A stretch of DNA of 64,000 bases from Prochlorococcus sp. AG-409-L18 (GTDB lineage Bacteria > Cyanobacteriota > Cyanobacteriia > PCC-6307 > Cyanobiaceae): assembly GCA_003215535.1 (NCBI GenBank), contig QCKG01000002.1:62001-126000 (forward strand), in the 5' to 3' direction. The position numbers and the translations under genes were made by a program. Positions 9,994 to 21,144 of this stretch are shown piece by piece (the first letter of the stretch is position 1; the number at the start of each line of letters is the position of its first letter). A model generated the notes under the pieces. The model was given only the letters and a program-made list of their open reading frames with translations, was not told the origin of the DNA and searched no databases.

Positions 9994-10611
9994 ATGCTTT
10001 CTCAATATATATCTTTTGACAGTCTTTTATTCATTCTTCACTCTCCAATAGGTGGATTGCTTTTTATAGCTTTATATGCACTGTGGGTTACATTTCTATT
10101 ACCAGGCATATGGGCATCAATGCTTGCCGGAGTTCTTTATGGAACTTGGATTGGTAGTCTTTTTGTATTTATTGGAGCCTCTATCGGAGCTTTGGCTGGT
10201 TTTGGTTTGGGTCGAACATTATTACGTAAATGGGTTCAGGCTCGATTAGCTAATTTCCCAAAGCTCCAGGCTATTGAAAAGGCCGTCGCTAAAGAAGGAT
10301 TGAAGTTGATTTTACTGACACGTCTTTCGCCAGCTTTTCCTTTTAGCTTTTTAAACTTTATGTATGGTTTAAGTGACGTAACTGTTAAGGATTACACCAT
10401 TGGATTGATAGGCATATTGCCGGGAACCATTTTATTTTGTGGGTTAGGAGCTTTGGCGGGAGATTTGTCTCGATTTAGGGAGGTTTTGGATGGCAGAACT
10501 GATCTAAATTCTTATATTTTTAGCTTTTTAGGTTTGATCTCGACTCTTGCAGTTATTTGGTTGGTAACCCGAACAGCTAGAAATGCTCTTCAGGAGTCAG
10601 AAGATCTTTAA
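9994..10611 (+). CDS. VTT-domain (TVP38/TMEM64, DedA-like) membrane protein
   Basis: A 205-residue polytopic inner-membrane protein with hydrophobic segments near residues 18-40, 45-70, 130-155 and 170-195. The VTT core is visible: LLPGIWASMLAGVLYG, GASIGALAGFGLGR, and LTRLSPAFPFSFLNFMYGL, the last being the characteristic R-x-SP-x-FPF segment. Members of this superfamily are implicated in lipid scrambling or transport; the substrate here is unknown. It starts three bases after the valS stop, so it is probably cotranscribed. Its stop interlocks with that of the small convergent gene in a TTAA tetranucleotide (10608-10611). Confidence 0.85.
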   Translation: MLSQYISFDSLLFILHSPIGGLLFIALYALWVTFLLPGIWASMLAGVLYGTWIGSLFVFIGASIGALAGFGLGRTLLRKWVQARLANFPKLQAIEKAVAKEGLKLILLTRLSPAFPFSFLNFMYGLSDVTVKDYTIGLIGILPGTILFCGLGALAGDLSRFREVLDGRTDLNSYIFSFLGLISTLAVIWLVTRTARNALQESEDL

Positions 10612-10802
10612 ATGTTGTCTGGATTCTTTAGTGTCAAGTCTCGTAGAGCAGCAAAAGAAATGAACCAATAAAGCCTCAATTTTGCAAAAGGTCCAGGAGC
10701 TTGTGATAGTTGTAGGTATTTGGCTCTCCCACAAGGAGTTTTAATCAAAGAATATATTTTAGGAGTAACAATGTTGTTTTCAAAAGAATTTGCTTTAGTC
10801 AT
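10608..10802 (-). CDS. Small basic protein downstream of ligA, unknown function
   Basis: Starting at the ATG at 10800-10802, this frame gives 64 residues (MTKANSFENN... to ...LTLKNPDNI), basic, with YWFISFAALRDL near the end. It starts seven bases after the ligA stop on the same strand, and its stop shares TTAA with the stop of the convergent VTT gene; both suggest a genuine compact gene. A longer start at 10847 would overlap ligA by 38 bases and is less likely. No family is recognised. Confidence 0.5.
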   Translation of the reverse strand: MTKANSFENNIVTPKIYSLIKTPCGRAKYLQLSQAPGPFAKLRLYWFISFAALRDLTLKNPDNI

Positions 10803-10809
10803 GGGTTTC

Positions 10810-13343
<2,534 letters not shown>

Positions 13344-13462
13344 AGTGCGATTAATTAGAGATTCTGACTTACTTAAGTAAGTTGCAACAAATTTCTTTCA
13401 GACTTGGACAGTTTTAGGCAAACTAACAGCGCATTAGCCAGGGCAAAGCCCAATTGATAACA

Positions 13463-14011
13463 ATGCCATTGGTTCCATTATTGCCAATTTTCCATTGTTT
13501 CAATCGAGAATATTTTGATTGTGCGTTGACAGATGGATCGAAGCCTTTGGTCGCAGTGCGATGGAGTGATGGACGTTTACGCAAGACTGCAGGACTTTAT
13601 CGGCGTGGTCCGACTGTAATAGGAGAACAGGGTGCTGAGATTGTTTTGTCTAGACCTCTTTTAGAGCTTCTTCCTTTAAGCGCTATAGAAAGTACTCTCT
13701 GTCACGAGATGATCCATGCATGGATTGATTTGGTTTTGCGTTTAGAAGAAGGACATGGACCTAACTTTCATGCCCGAATGGCCGCAATCAATGCTGCTCA
13801 GAGCAAGTTTCAAATAAATGTTCGTCATAAATTTCCAGTTCCCACAAAGCTCCCAAAGTGGTGGGCTATTTGTCCAGGATGTGGTTTGAGGTTCCCGTAT
13901 AAGCGCATTGTTGCTGGAGCAGCTTGTAGACAATGTTGCAATATTCACCATGGAGGACGTTGGCATGCCAATTTTGAATTGATTTTTCAGCCAATTGGCG
14001 TTGAGGAATAA
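13463..14011 (+). CDS. SprT-like zinc metalloprotease-fold protein
   Basis: A SprT-family protein of 182 residues. The zinc site is HEMIH (81-85) with a third His in GHGPNFHARM (about 103). A C-terminal zinc ribbon has C137/C140 (ICPGCG) and C155/C158 (ACRQC). Eukaryotic relatives (Spartan/SPRTN) cleave DNA-protein crosslinks; bacterial SprT proteins are poorly characterised, so a DNA-repair role is only plausible. I chose the ATG at 13463 because it gives the standard N-terminus; a TTG at 13454 is an alternative. It is divergent from the 142-residue gene. Confidence 0.85.
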   Translation: MPLVPLLPIFHCFNREYFDCALTDGSKPLVAVRWSDGRLRKTAGLYRRGPTVIGEQGAEIVLSRPLLELLPLSAIESTLCHEMIHAWIDLVLRLEEGHGPNFHARMAAINAAQSKFQINVRHKFPVPTKLPKWWAICPGCGLRFPYKRIVAGAACRQCCNIHHGGRWHANFELIFQPIGVEE

Positions 14012-14111
14012 ATTGGAACTGTTTCTCTTCGTGCTTCTGATGGGCGGGGGGGCAATTGCCCTAATAGGTTGTATAAGGGAGCAGGTTTTGCATCACAGGT
14101 GTCGTTAAGTT

Positions 14112-14645
14112 TTGGACATTGTGTCAATTCGTAGAACCCCACAAGGCCGAAAGCGCTCTAGAGAATCTTTGGATCGACGTGTTGATCAGTGGATTGAAAC
14201 AGGGCGTCAGTTTGTTGATGGTGTGGCTGGCACTAGACCAGGGAAGCGGAAGTTATCAAGTTCTAAAAATTTATCTGGTGCAAGCTTGGAGACAGTGGGC
14301 CGGTGGGTTGGTGACAAGTTGGATTGGCTGCTGGAAGATGATGAAGATGATGTATGGCTTGAATCTTGGCAAGCGGAGGACAACGTGACTAATTCAGGTA
14401 ATAAACGTCCTTTGGAGGCTATATCTCGCAGAGTTTCTCAACCTCTTAGGAAAAATCAATTTAGTGGGAATCAGAATTCTGAATTAGATGCAGAATGGCC
14501 TGAAGATTCATCTTTTAGGGTCGATAGATGGCAACGCTCTCAAACGGAGAAGGAAATCGATGCTCGCAGTGTTGGGAGAACTGAACGTAAACCAATGCGT
14601 ACTGATAGGCGACCTTTGCCGAAATCAAGTCGACGTCGTGACTAG
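14112..14645 (+). CDS. Highly charged, probably disordered protein of unknown function
   Basis: A 177-residue protein dominated by charge. A basic N-terminus (RRTPQGRKRSRESLDRR) and a strongly basic tail (KPMRTDRRPLPKSSRRRD) flank an acidic patch LLEDDEDDVWLE near residue 75. No cysteines or membrane segments are seen. The basic ends suggest nucleic-acid or ribosome contact, which is inference. The frame begins with TTG at 14112, and an in-frame GTG at 14121 is an equally good start. It follows the SprT-like gene by 100 bases on the same strand. Confidence 0.65.
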   Translation: MDIVSIRRTPQGRKRSRESLDRRVDQWIETGRQFVDGVAGTRPGKRKLSSSKNLSGASLETVGRWVGDKLDWLLEDDEDDVWLESWQAEDNVTNSGNKRPLEAISRRVSQPLRKNQFSGNQNSELDAEWPEDSSFRVDRWQRSQTEKEIDARSVGRTERKPMRTDRRPLPKSSRRRD

Positions 14646-14808
14646 GATCAGATGAAAAAACACTCTTGGCTTATTTAAATTATATCTATCTTTTATTTTC
14701 TAATGCCTCTAGATATTTTGTAAGATTGGTATCTTTCTAAAAGATGTTTCTAATTGGATTAATCACTCCTATTTTTTTATTCGAATGTCTTGATTTATGC
14801 AATCCTAT

Positions 14809-15399
14809 TTAAATGCATTTGGGTATGGTTCGTTTAGTTGAGCCTAACCATTTTTCTAGTTCAGGACTAAATACTTCTCGGATCACTGTTAGCTCTCGCT
14901 CTTGCCTAAAGAACCTATAATGCCTGCTCCAAAATGGCCCTTTTTCCCCAAAGCCAGACTCCAACCAATTTGCATTTACTAATGCCAGGCCATCAACTTC
15001 ACGAAAAAGTTCAGAGCGACCTTGCGTAAGATTTCTCCATATGGGTTGATGTTTGTTTTGTAGATGTTGTTCTGCTTCTATCTGATTCCACCAGCTTTCG
15101 GCCCAGGCAAGTATGTGGGAATCACATTTCAGCCAAACTTGCCTTCTTAATAAGGGTGGAATGAGTTCTTTTACTTCGATAGGAGCCTCTGAACTATGAA
15201 TATTTTCAGATTCCATCCCAATTAATTGGATTTCTACTTCATGTCCAGTTAATAGGCGCAAGTGACGTGTTGGACTCCCATCCCCAAGCAGCATTAGTTG
15301 CCATGCTCCTGGCATGTTCTGGGGCCCCTCTCCATTCATGACTGCATTAGTAGGAGCTTCCCAGATCCTTTGGGGTGAACTTAGTAGTGACTGGGGCAC
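14809..15399 (-). CDS. Chorismate lyase family protein (plastoquinone head-group synthesis)
   Basis: A 196-residue protein related to cyanobacterial chorismate pyruvate-lyase (DUF98, Ycf21-like). That enzyme makes 4-hydroxybenzoate, the ring precursor of plastoquinone. Features seen are RHLRLLTGHEVEIQLIGM (about 45-62), RRQVWLKCDSHILAWAESWW (88-107), which corresponds to the strand pair with the REV-x-L signature, and RFFRQERELTVIREVFSP near the end. It stands in front of mnmG with a 61-base gap to the next upstream gene (mnmG stop at 15461). The assignment rests on pattern memory; activity is inferred. Confidence 0.78.
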   Translation of the reverse strand: MPQSLLSSPQRIWEAPTNAVMNGEGPQNMPGAWQLMLLGDGSPTRHLRLLTGHEVEIQLIGMESENIHSSEAPIEVKELIPPLLRRQVWLKCDSHILAWAESWWNQIEAEQHLQNKHQPIWRNLTQGRSELFREVDGLALVNANWLESGFGEKGPFWSRHYRFFRQERELTVIREVFSPELEKWLGSTKRTIPKCI

Positions 15400-15460
15400 A
15401 AGCCACCTCTATTCATTAGTTGATATTTATGAATTATGAAATCGATACTATCTGCTTAGC

Positions 15461-17389
15461 CTACATATTTTGATGGGTTCGACGACTTTCTACTTTTAAC
15501 CAAATGAGTAGAGCAGTGAGATCTGCTTTGCTAACACCTGGCAAGTCAGCTGCATGCCCAAAATTTATTGGACGAGCAATAGTTAGTTTTTCCCTAGCTT
15601 CTTGAGACAAAGTTACTATTTTGTTGTAGTCAATATTAGGTGGGAGGGCTTGCTTCCTTTGTTTTTTAAATTGGTCAATTTGTGTTTGTTGACGTTCAAG
15701 GTAACCGCTGTATTTAATATCAATCTCAGCCCCTTCTCTTACGGCTAGGGGAATATTTGGATCAATCAGACCATATCTCACTAAATCCTGTGAATGAACA
15801 TGGGGTCTTCGCAATATGTCGGCCAACGTAATGGAACCTTTTATAGGGGCACCTGTTTCTTTTTCTAATATTAGAGCAATTGGGTCGCTAGCTTTTACTC
15901 GTTCTTTTTCTAGCCTGAGTTTTTCAGTTTTTAGGGCACTTTGTTTGGCTTCAAAAATTTTCCATCGACGATCATCAATTAGCCCTAACTTATATCCAAT
16001 AGGGGTGAGTCTTCTGTCTGCATTATCCCCTCTTAAAACGAGTCGATACTCACTACGACTGGTTAGAACTCGATAGGGTTCCCTTAGGTCTTTGCTTACA
16101 AGGTCATCAATCATTGTTCCTATGTAGCTTTCTTCTCTAGGAAATAGGATTGGCTCTTGACCCCTTATTAATTTAGATGCATTGATGCCAGCTATGATTC
16201 CTTGCGCAGCTGCCTCTTCATAGCCTGTAGTTCCATTAATTTGGCCAGCAGTGAAAAGTCCACTGACTCTTTTTGTTTCTAGTGAATGTAGAAGTTGTGT
16301 GGCTGGCAGGTAGTTATATTCGACGGAATATGCGGGCCTTAGCATTATACAATTTTCCAGTCCTGGTAGTGTTCTTAAAAGTTTAAGTTGTAGGTGTTCT
16401 GGTAAACCAGTTGAGAAGCCTTGAACATAAATTTCTGGAGTATTACGCCCTTCTGGTTCAAGAAAAATTTGGTGCGATTCTTTATCAGAAAAACGCACAA
16501 TTTTATCTTCGATTGAAGGGCAATATCTTGGCCCTTTGCTTTCTATAAACCCCCCATAGATTGGAGTTAGGTGAAGATTATCTTTGATGAGTTTGTGAGT
16601 TTCTGCTGTTGTTCTGGTTAGGTGACAACTCATTTGCTCTCCAGTGACCCAGGCTGATGGGTCAAATGAGAAAAAACGATCGCTAGCATCACTAGGTTGC
16701 TCTTCAAGACAATCAAGGGAAATACTTCTTCTGTCTATTCGGGCAGGGGTGCCAGTTTTTAATCGGCCAGTTTGAAACCCTAATTGTTGAAGATCTTCTG
16801 TTAGGCCTTCTGCAGCTTGTTCACCTGCTCTGCCTGCAGGCATTGATTTATCTCCCACCCAGATCCTTCCGCCTAGGAATGTCCCCGTTGTAATTATTAC
16901 CGCTTGAGCGTGATAAATGCTTCCAAAATATGTTTTAACTCCTTTAACTCTGGCTACTTGAATGTTTTTGTTGGTTTTTATTTTTTCTACTTCAAGTCCA
17001 GTCACCATTGCTTCCCGTAAAGAAAGGTTGGGTGTGTTCTGAAGCGTTTTTAACATCTGCATGGCATATTCTTTTTTATCTGTCTGGGCTCGTAAGGCCC
17101 AGACAGCAGGGCCACGGCTTCCATTGAGTATTCGTTTTTGAAGAGCTGTTGCGTCCGCTAATTTTCCTATAACGCCACCTAATGCATCTACTTCATGTAC
17201 TAATTGGCTTTTGGCAGGCCCTCCAACTGCAGGATTGCAAGGCTGCCAGGCAATTCTGTCAAGGTTTAGGGCAAATAAGGCTGTTGAATGCCCTAACTTT
17301 GCAGAAGTGATTGCAGCTTCGCATCCTGCATGTCCTCCGCCTATTACGATTACGTCAAAAGTCTCATTTGCGGTATTGAATTGAGTCAT
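15461..17389 (-). CDS. mnmG: tRNA uridine-5-carboxymethylaminomethyl modification enzyme MnmG (GidA)
   Basis: FAD-dependent protein that works with MnmE to install cmnm5U at the wobble position of certain tRNAs. The FAD-binding GGGHAGCE is at 17-24. Other family motifs are [22 protein letters not shown] (about 51-72), the Cys of [10 protein letters not shown], and [20 protein letters not shown] in the second half. The 642-residue length is normal. It sits between dnaB (upstream, 41-base gap) and the chorismate lyase gene on the minus strand. Confidence 0.97.
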   Translation of the reverse strand: MTQFNTANETFDVIVIGGGHAGCEAAITSAKLGHSTALFALNLDRIAWQPCNPAVGGPAKSQLVHEVDALGGVIGKLADATALQKRILNGSRGPAVWALRAQTDKKEYAMQMLKTLQNTPNLSLREAMVTGLEVEKIKTNKNIQVARVKGVKTYFGSIYHAQAVIITTGTFLGGRIWVGDKSMPAGRAGEQAAEGLTEDLQQLGFQTGRLKTGTPARIDRRSISLDCLEEQPSDASDRFFSFDPSAWVTGEQMSCHLTRTTAETHKLIKDNLHLTPIYGGFIESKGPRYCPSIEDKIVRFSDKESHQIFLEPEGRNTPEIYVQGFSTGLPEHLQLKLLRTLPGLENCIMLRPAYSVEYNYLPATQLLHSLETKRVSGLFTAGQINGTTGYEEAAAQGIIAGINASKLIRGQEPILFPREESYIGTMIDDLVSKDLREPYRVLTSRSEYRLVLRGDNADRRLTPIGYKLGLIDDRRWKIFEAKQSALKTEKLRLEKERVKASDPIALILEKETGAPIKGSITLADILRRPHVHSQDLVRYGLIDPNIPLAVREGAEIDIKYSGYLERQQTQIDQFKKQRKQALPPNIDYNKIVTLSQEAREKLTIARPINFGHAADLPGVSKADLTALLIWLKVESRRTHQNM

Positions 17390-17430
17390 TTGGCATTATT
17401 ACTGAGTCAATAATTTGTAATTGCCTCACT

Positions 17431-18846
17431 TTAGGCGGCTAGGTTTCTAAATCTTGTGAATTGTGGTTCAAAAAGTAGTTTGACTGTACCGACTGGTCCG
17501 TTTCTATGCTTAGTTACAATTACTTCGGTAATGCCTCGATCGGAGGTTTCTGGGTTGTAATACTCGTCCCGATAAATCATTAGAACTAGATCAGCATCTT
17601 GCTCAATAGAGCCAGATTCACGTAAATCACTCAGCATTGGTCTTTTATTTGTTCTGGACTCAACTCCGCGACTGAGTTGAGACAAAGCGACTACAGGCAC
17701 TTTCATTTCTCTAGCTAAGCCTTTGAGTCCTCTTGTGATTCTTGAAAGTTCTTGGACTCGATTATCAGGTGTGGATCCTTCCATGAGTTGTAGGTAGTCG
17801 ATTACGACTAACCCAAGCTCTTTCCCTTGCTCAGCCATTAAGCGTCTGCAGAGTGAGCGCATTTCAAGCACCCCTGAATTTGGTTTGTCATCAATAAAAA
17901 TTGGAAGTTGTCCTAGAGTATTAATTCCTTGTCCGAGCAGTGGCCATTCTTCTTGTTGTAATCGCCCTGTTCTCAGCCTTCCGCTTTCAATTCCGACTTC
18001 CATGGAAAGAAGGCGGTAAGTAAGTTGTTCTTTACTCATTTCCAGGCTGAAGACACAAACAGGGAGGTCATGGAGTTGTGCGACGTTTTTTGCGAGATTG
18101 AGAACTATGGATGTTTTTCCCATTGCTGGCCTGCCTGCGACAATTATGAGATCACTTCTTTGTAGACCTTGAGTCATAGCATCAAGATCGTAGAAATTTA
18201 CAGGGATTCCGGCAACTGAAGTGCCAAGTGAACGGCTTTCTATCTCGTTAAAGGTACTGGTGAGAATCTCAGCTGTTGGTGTGAGGCCTTGAGAAGGTTT
18301 TTCCTGACTAATGGCAAATATGGTTTGCTCTGCTTTATCCAGAACTTGGTCCATTGGTAATCCCTGGTCAAAACCTAGCTTTATGACTTCATTCCCAGAA
18401 CGAATTAGTTGCCGACGAAGATATTTATCCATGACCAATTTCGCCACTTGCTCGATAGAGGCGGTTGAGGAAACCCTTTCAACAAGTTCTATGAGCCGAT
18501 TGCTACCACCTACTTTGTTCAAGGCTCCTGTATCTGCGAGCCATGCACTCATTGCTGTTAGATCAGTTGGTTTGCCTTGACCATGCAGCATTAACGCTGT
18601 TCGATAGATTTCTCGATGGGCGTTCAGGTAAAAAGCTTCTGGATGTAGTAAATCTGCTATGCGGCTTATTGCATCAGGGTCGAGAAGGATGCCTCCGAGA
18701 ATGGCTTCTTCTGCCTCTAGATTTTGAGGAGGGATTGAGTCCGGTGGGGCTTCAAAGTTTGGTTCTAAAGCTGGATTGGCCTTCCCATAGGAAGCAGATC
18801 TCTTTTTGGCAGCATCGCCATCATTGCTAACTGGGACGCTAACCAT
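17431..18846 (-). CDS. dnaB: Replicative DNA helicase DnaB
   Basis: Hexameric 5'-3' helicase that unwinds DNA at the replication fork. At 471 residues it has the length of an intein-free DnaB. The N-terminal domain (PQNLEAEEAILGG, 40-52) is followed by the RecA-like core with Walker A GRPAMGKTS (238-246), Walker B around VVIDYLQLM and the SQLSRGVE motif. The N-terminal 35 residues are a low-complexity extension. It is transcribed away from rplI with a 72-base gap. Confidence 0.97.
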   Translation of the reverse strand: MVSVPVSNDGDAAKKRSASYGKANPALEPNFEAPPDSIPPQNLEAEEAILGGILLDPDAISRIADLLHPEAFYLNAHREIYRTALMLHGQGKPTDLTAMSAWLADTGALNKVGGSNRLIELVERVSSTASIEQVAKLVMDKYLRRQLIRSGNEVIKLGFDQGLPMDQVLDKAEQTIFAISQEKPSQGLTPTAEILTSTFNEIESRSLGTSVAGIPVNFYDLDAMTQGLQRSDLIIVAGRPAMGKTSIVLNLAKNVAQLHDLPVCVFSLEMSKEQLTYRLLSMEVGIESGRLRTGRLQQEEWPLLGQGINTLGQLPIFIDDKPNSGVLEMRSLCRRLMAEQGKELGLVVIDYLQLMEGSTPDNRVQELSRITRGLKGLAREMKVPVVALSQLSRGVESRTNKRPMLSDLRESGSIEQDADLVLMIYRDEYYNPETSDRGITEVIVTKHRNGPVGTVKLLFEPQFTRFRNLAA

Positions 18847-18918
18847 TTAAAGGGACACTCCATTCTCAATGGATTACTGATTACTACTGTGGCTCGGAAC
18901 AGAAGCGATGCAACTAAT

Positions 18919-19377
18919 TCAAAAGCTGACCACTTCGAGATTGATCTCAGCTGTTACTTCACTATGCAACTTCACTTGAACTTTGTACTTGCCTGTTCGA
19001 TGGATTTCCGGAACCGAAATATTTCTCCTATCTATTTCTTTTTTTGTTGCTTCTTCGATTACTTGCGCAACATCTCCATTTGTAACTGTTCCAAATAGAA
19101 CGTCGTCCTCACCAATTTGTTTTTTAACAGTGAATCTCCCGATTGTGACCAGTGCAGTTTGAAAGTCTAGAGCTTCTTGTTTTAAGGAGGCTTCGTGCTC
19201 AGCTTGTTTTGCTCGACGATGAGCCACTTGTTTCATGACAGCTGGGGTTACTGGAAGTGCTTTCCCATATGGCATAAGGAAATTACGTGCGTAACCAGGA
19301 GCAACCTCTACTAAATCTCCATCCTTTCCAAGACTAAGGATGTCTTCATTGAGGACGACTTTTACTCGTTTTGCCAT
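18919..19377 (-). CDS. rplI: 50S ribosomal protein L9
   Basis: Large-subunit ribosomal protein of 152 residues. The N-terminal rRNA-binding domain reads [21 protein letters not shown] (5-25) followed by [13 protein letters not shown] (29-41), the L9 signature. A connecting helix with [14 protein letters not shown] and a C-terminal domain follow. It lies upstream of dnaB in the same orientation, a common bacterial rplI-dnaB pairing. Confidence 0.98.
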   Translation of the reverse strand: MAKRVKVVLNEDILSLGKDGDLVEVAPGYARNFLMPYGKALPVTPAVMKQVAHRRAKQAEHEASLKQEALDFQTALVTIGRFTVKKQIGEDDVLFGTVTNGDVAQVIEEATKKEIDRRNISVPEIHRTGKYKVQVKLHSEVTAEINLEVVSF

Positions 19378-19422
19378 TGCAAGAATTGAAGAAAGACGAA
19401 TAGTGAACTGCTATCGATAACC

Positions 19423-20355
19423 TTACGACGGCATTGGTAATCGAATCTTGGTTGCCAAACCTAGGGCTTTAAGAAGACGAATATGTTGCCACGTTAGATC
19501 AATTTGGTTAGGTGTTAAGCCTTGGCGGGCAGAATTAGGATAAGCATGATGATTATTGTGCCATCCTTCTCCAAAGGTCAGAGCTGCTACCCAAGCATTG
19601 TTTTTTGACGCGTCTCCACTTTCAAAAGCAACCTTTCCCCAGCAGTGGGTGGCTGAATTTACTAACCAAGTCACGTGATATACCAGAACCAGGCGCATAG
19701 GTATTCCCCATAAAACTAAATTCCACCCACCCGCTCCAGTTGAATTACCTATCCAAAAAAGAAAAACTCCTAAAGGCAATTGCAATATTAGGAAGTATTT
19801 ATTTAGCCATCGGTAGTAGGAGTCTCTTCGTAGGTCTCCAGTAAGTCTTGGTACTGTTTTCATGGCTGGAATAGGTTCGAACATCCAACCCATATGACTC
19901 CACCAAAAGCCTTTATTACTATTGTGATGATCTGCATCTGTGTCGGAAAAAGTGTGATGATGACGATGAAGACCTACCCAGTCAATGGGACCATGTTGGC
20001 AACTTAAAGCGCCACAAGTAGCAAAGAAACGTTCTAACCATTTTGGCACTTTAAAAGCACGATGTGATAAAAGGCGGTGATAGCCAAGTGTTACTCCTAG
20101 ACAGGCCGTTACCCAATAAAGAATTAATAGGGTTGTCAATGCTTGCCAGTTCCAGAAGTGTGGATGAAGAGAAAATATTGTTAAAAGATGGATAGCGATC
20201 ATGAATCCGATCGTCCCCCAACGACGCTGTTCTTTTTTGGGGAACGACGAATTTTCTTTAATAGGAATTTGCAGCTTCTCGGATAATTCCATTGCTTTAT
20301 GAGAAGCTACTGGTTTACGGGCTAAGGCATGTGCACCGATCACGCTTGGAGACAT
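19423..20355 (-). CDS. Acyl-lipid fatty acid desaturase, copy 1 (Delta-9-like)
   Basis: A membrane-bound di-iron desaturase of 310 residues that introduces a double bond in acyl chains of membrane lipids, using ferredoxin. The three histidine boxes are HRLLSH (93-98), HRHHH (130-134) and HNNHH (266-270, within GEGWHNNHHAYPNSAR). Four membrane-spanning segments lie around 48-68, 74-92, 185-203 and 213-231. Box spacing fits cyanobacterial DesC-type Delta-9 desaturases, but regiospecificity cannot be read. It is about half identical to the copy at 21141-22061 by eye. The 51-base gap to the HTH-like gene on the other strand is a shared divergent promoter region. Confidence 0.92.
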   Translation of the reverse strand: MSPSVIGAHALARKPVASHKAMELSEKLQIPIKENSSFPKKEQRRWGTIGFMIAIHLLTIFSLHPHFWNWQALTTLLILYWVTACLGVTLGYHRLLSHRAFKVPKWLERFFATCGALSCQHGPIDWVGLHRHHHTFSDTDADHHNSNKGFWWSHMGWMFEPIPAMKTVPRLTGDLRRDSYYRWLNKYFLILQLPLGVFLFWIGNSTGAGGWNLVLWGIPMRLVLVYHVTWLVNSATHCWGKVAFESGDASKNNAWVAALTFGEGWHNNHHAYPNSARQGLTPNQIDLTWQHIRLLKALGLATKIRLPMPS

Positions 20356-20406
20356 TAGTGATCTGAAAAATGGTTAACTACATTAACTGATCAGGATCGA
20401 TATCAT

Positions 20407-21144
20407 TTGACTGGTAATGATCCTCAGGCTAATCGCTTCGTGAATGGTTATCGCGGCAGGCTCTCTGATGGGCGCCGAGCAATGGCGCATTTAATTCATG
20501 TTTGGCATGAAAGAAATGGCTGGTCTCATAAGGTCCTTCCTGCTTTAGCTGAATGTCTGGATCTAGGGCGATTACATAATTCTCAGATTTCTAATTTGAG
20601 GAATGGGAAATTGGCTTCGCCTGGGCCAGAGGTTTTTTTAGCATTATCTCAAGCAAATGCGATTCTTCATGAAGGAATAGAGCCTATTGAAGCTCGTCTG
20701 AAGGAAGTTCATCCTGAACTTTTGAAGGTTCTTTCTGATTCTTGTCTTTCTTTAGAAGGACAGGGAGGGAAGCCGCTTGGAGCAGGAGAGTTCTTTGAGA
20801 TTTTTCTTGGATTAGCGCCTATCCCTGAATGCTTCGATTGGTTTATTGAAGAAGAAGAAGCAGCTGACTTGAGTGCTGCTTTGGCTGATTGTTTTTGTGC
20901 TGGAAGGTCTTGGCGTCAGTGCGGCGATAGGGTTTTGACTGCGTATCCAGTTTCAAATTCTGTAAGACGAGAAAGATTTTGTGAAGTAATGGCTGGGATA
21001 CGGGATTACACAGCTGAGGAGTTAGATGGAGAGTTGTTGGATTTATGCTCAGCCTTGAGAAATTTAGGTGGGTTTGATGTGCGAGGCACTAAGGATTTTT
21101 TGGAGATTTTGCGTTCTCGTGCTGAAGTGTTAAAGCAGGGTTAA
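20407..21144 (+). CDS. Unknown protein with an HTH-like segment, between two desaturase genes
   Basis: A 245-residue soluble protein with no recognised family. Residues 44-84 (LPALAECLDL, LHNSQISNLRNGK, SPGPEVFLALSQAN) follow the pattern of a Xre/Cro-type helix-turn-helix, including the S-x-ISNLRNGK recognition-helix style. The rest is helical and acidic (IEEEEAADL, CSALRNLGGF). The start is TTG at 20407. The gene is divergent from desaturase copy 1 and convergent with copy 2, whose stop interlocks with its own in TTAA (21141-21144). A role in regulating the lipid genes is an inference from position only. Confidence 0.7.
   Translation: MTGNDPQANRFVNGYRGRLSDGRRAMAHLIHVWHERNGWSHKVLPALAECLDLGRLHNSQISNLRNGKLASPGPEVFLALSQANAILHEGIEPIEARLKEVHPELLKVLSDSCLSLEGQGGKPLGAGEFFEIFLGLAPIPECFDWFIEEEEAADLSAALADCFCAGRSWRQCGDRVLTAYPVSNSVRRERFCEVMAGIRDYTAEELDGELLDLCSALRNLGGFDVRGTKDFLEILRSRAEVLKQG

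Noticed and set aside
14646-14808. Terminator in the 163-base convergent gap
   Set aside because: The only hairpin seen (ATCTTT/AAAGAT) is a 6-bp AT stem with no clean T-run, too weak to report.
17431-18846. Intein in DnaB
   Set aside because: Cyanobacterial dnaB and dnaX can carry inteins near the P-loop. Here DnaB is 471 residues and the Walker A region is continuous; DnaX is 585 residues with an intact GPRGTGKTS.
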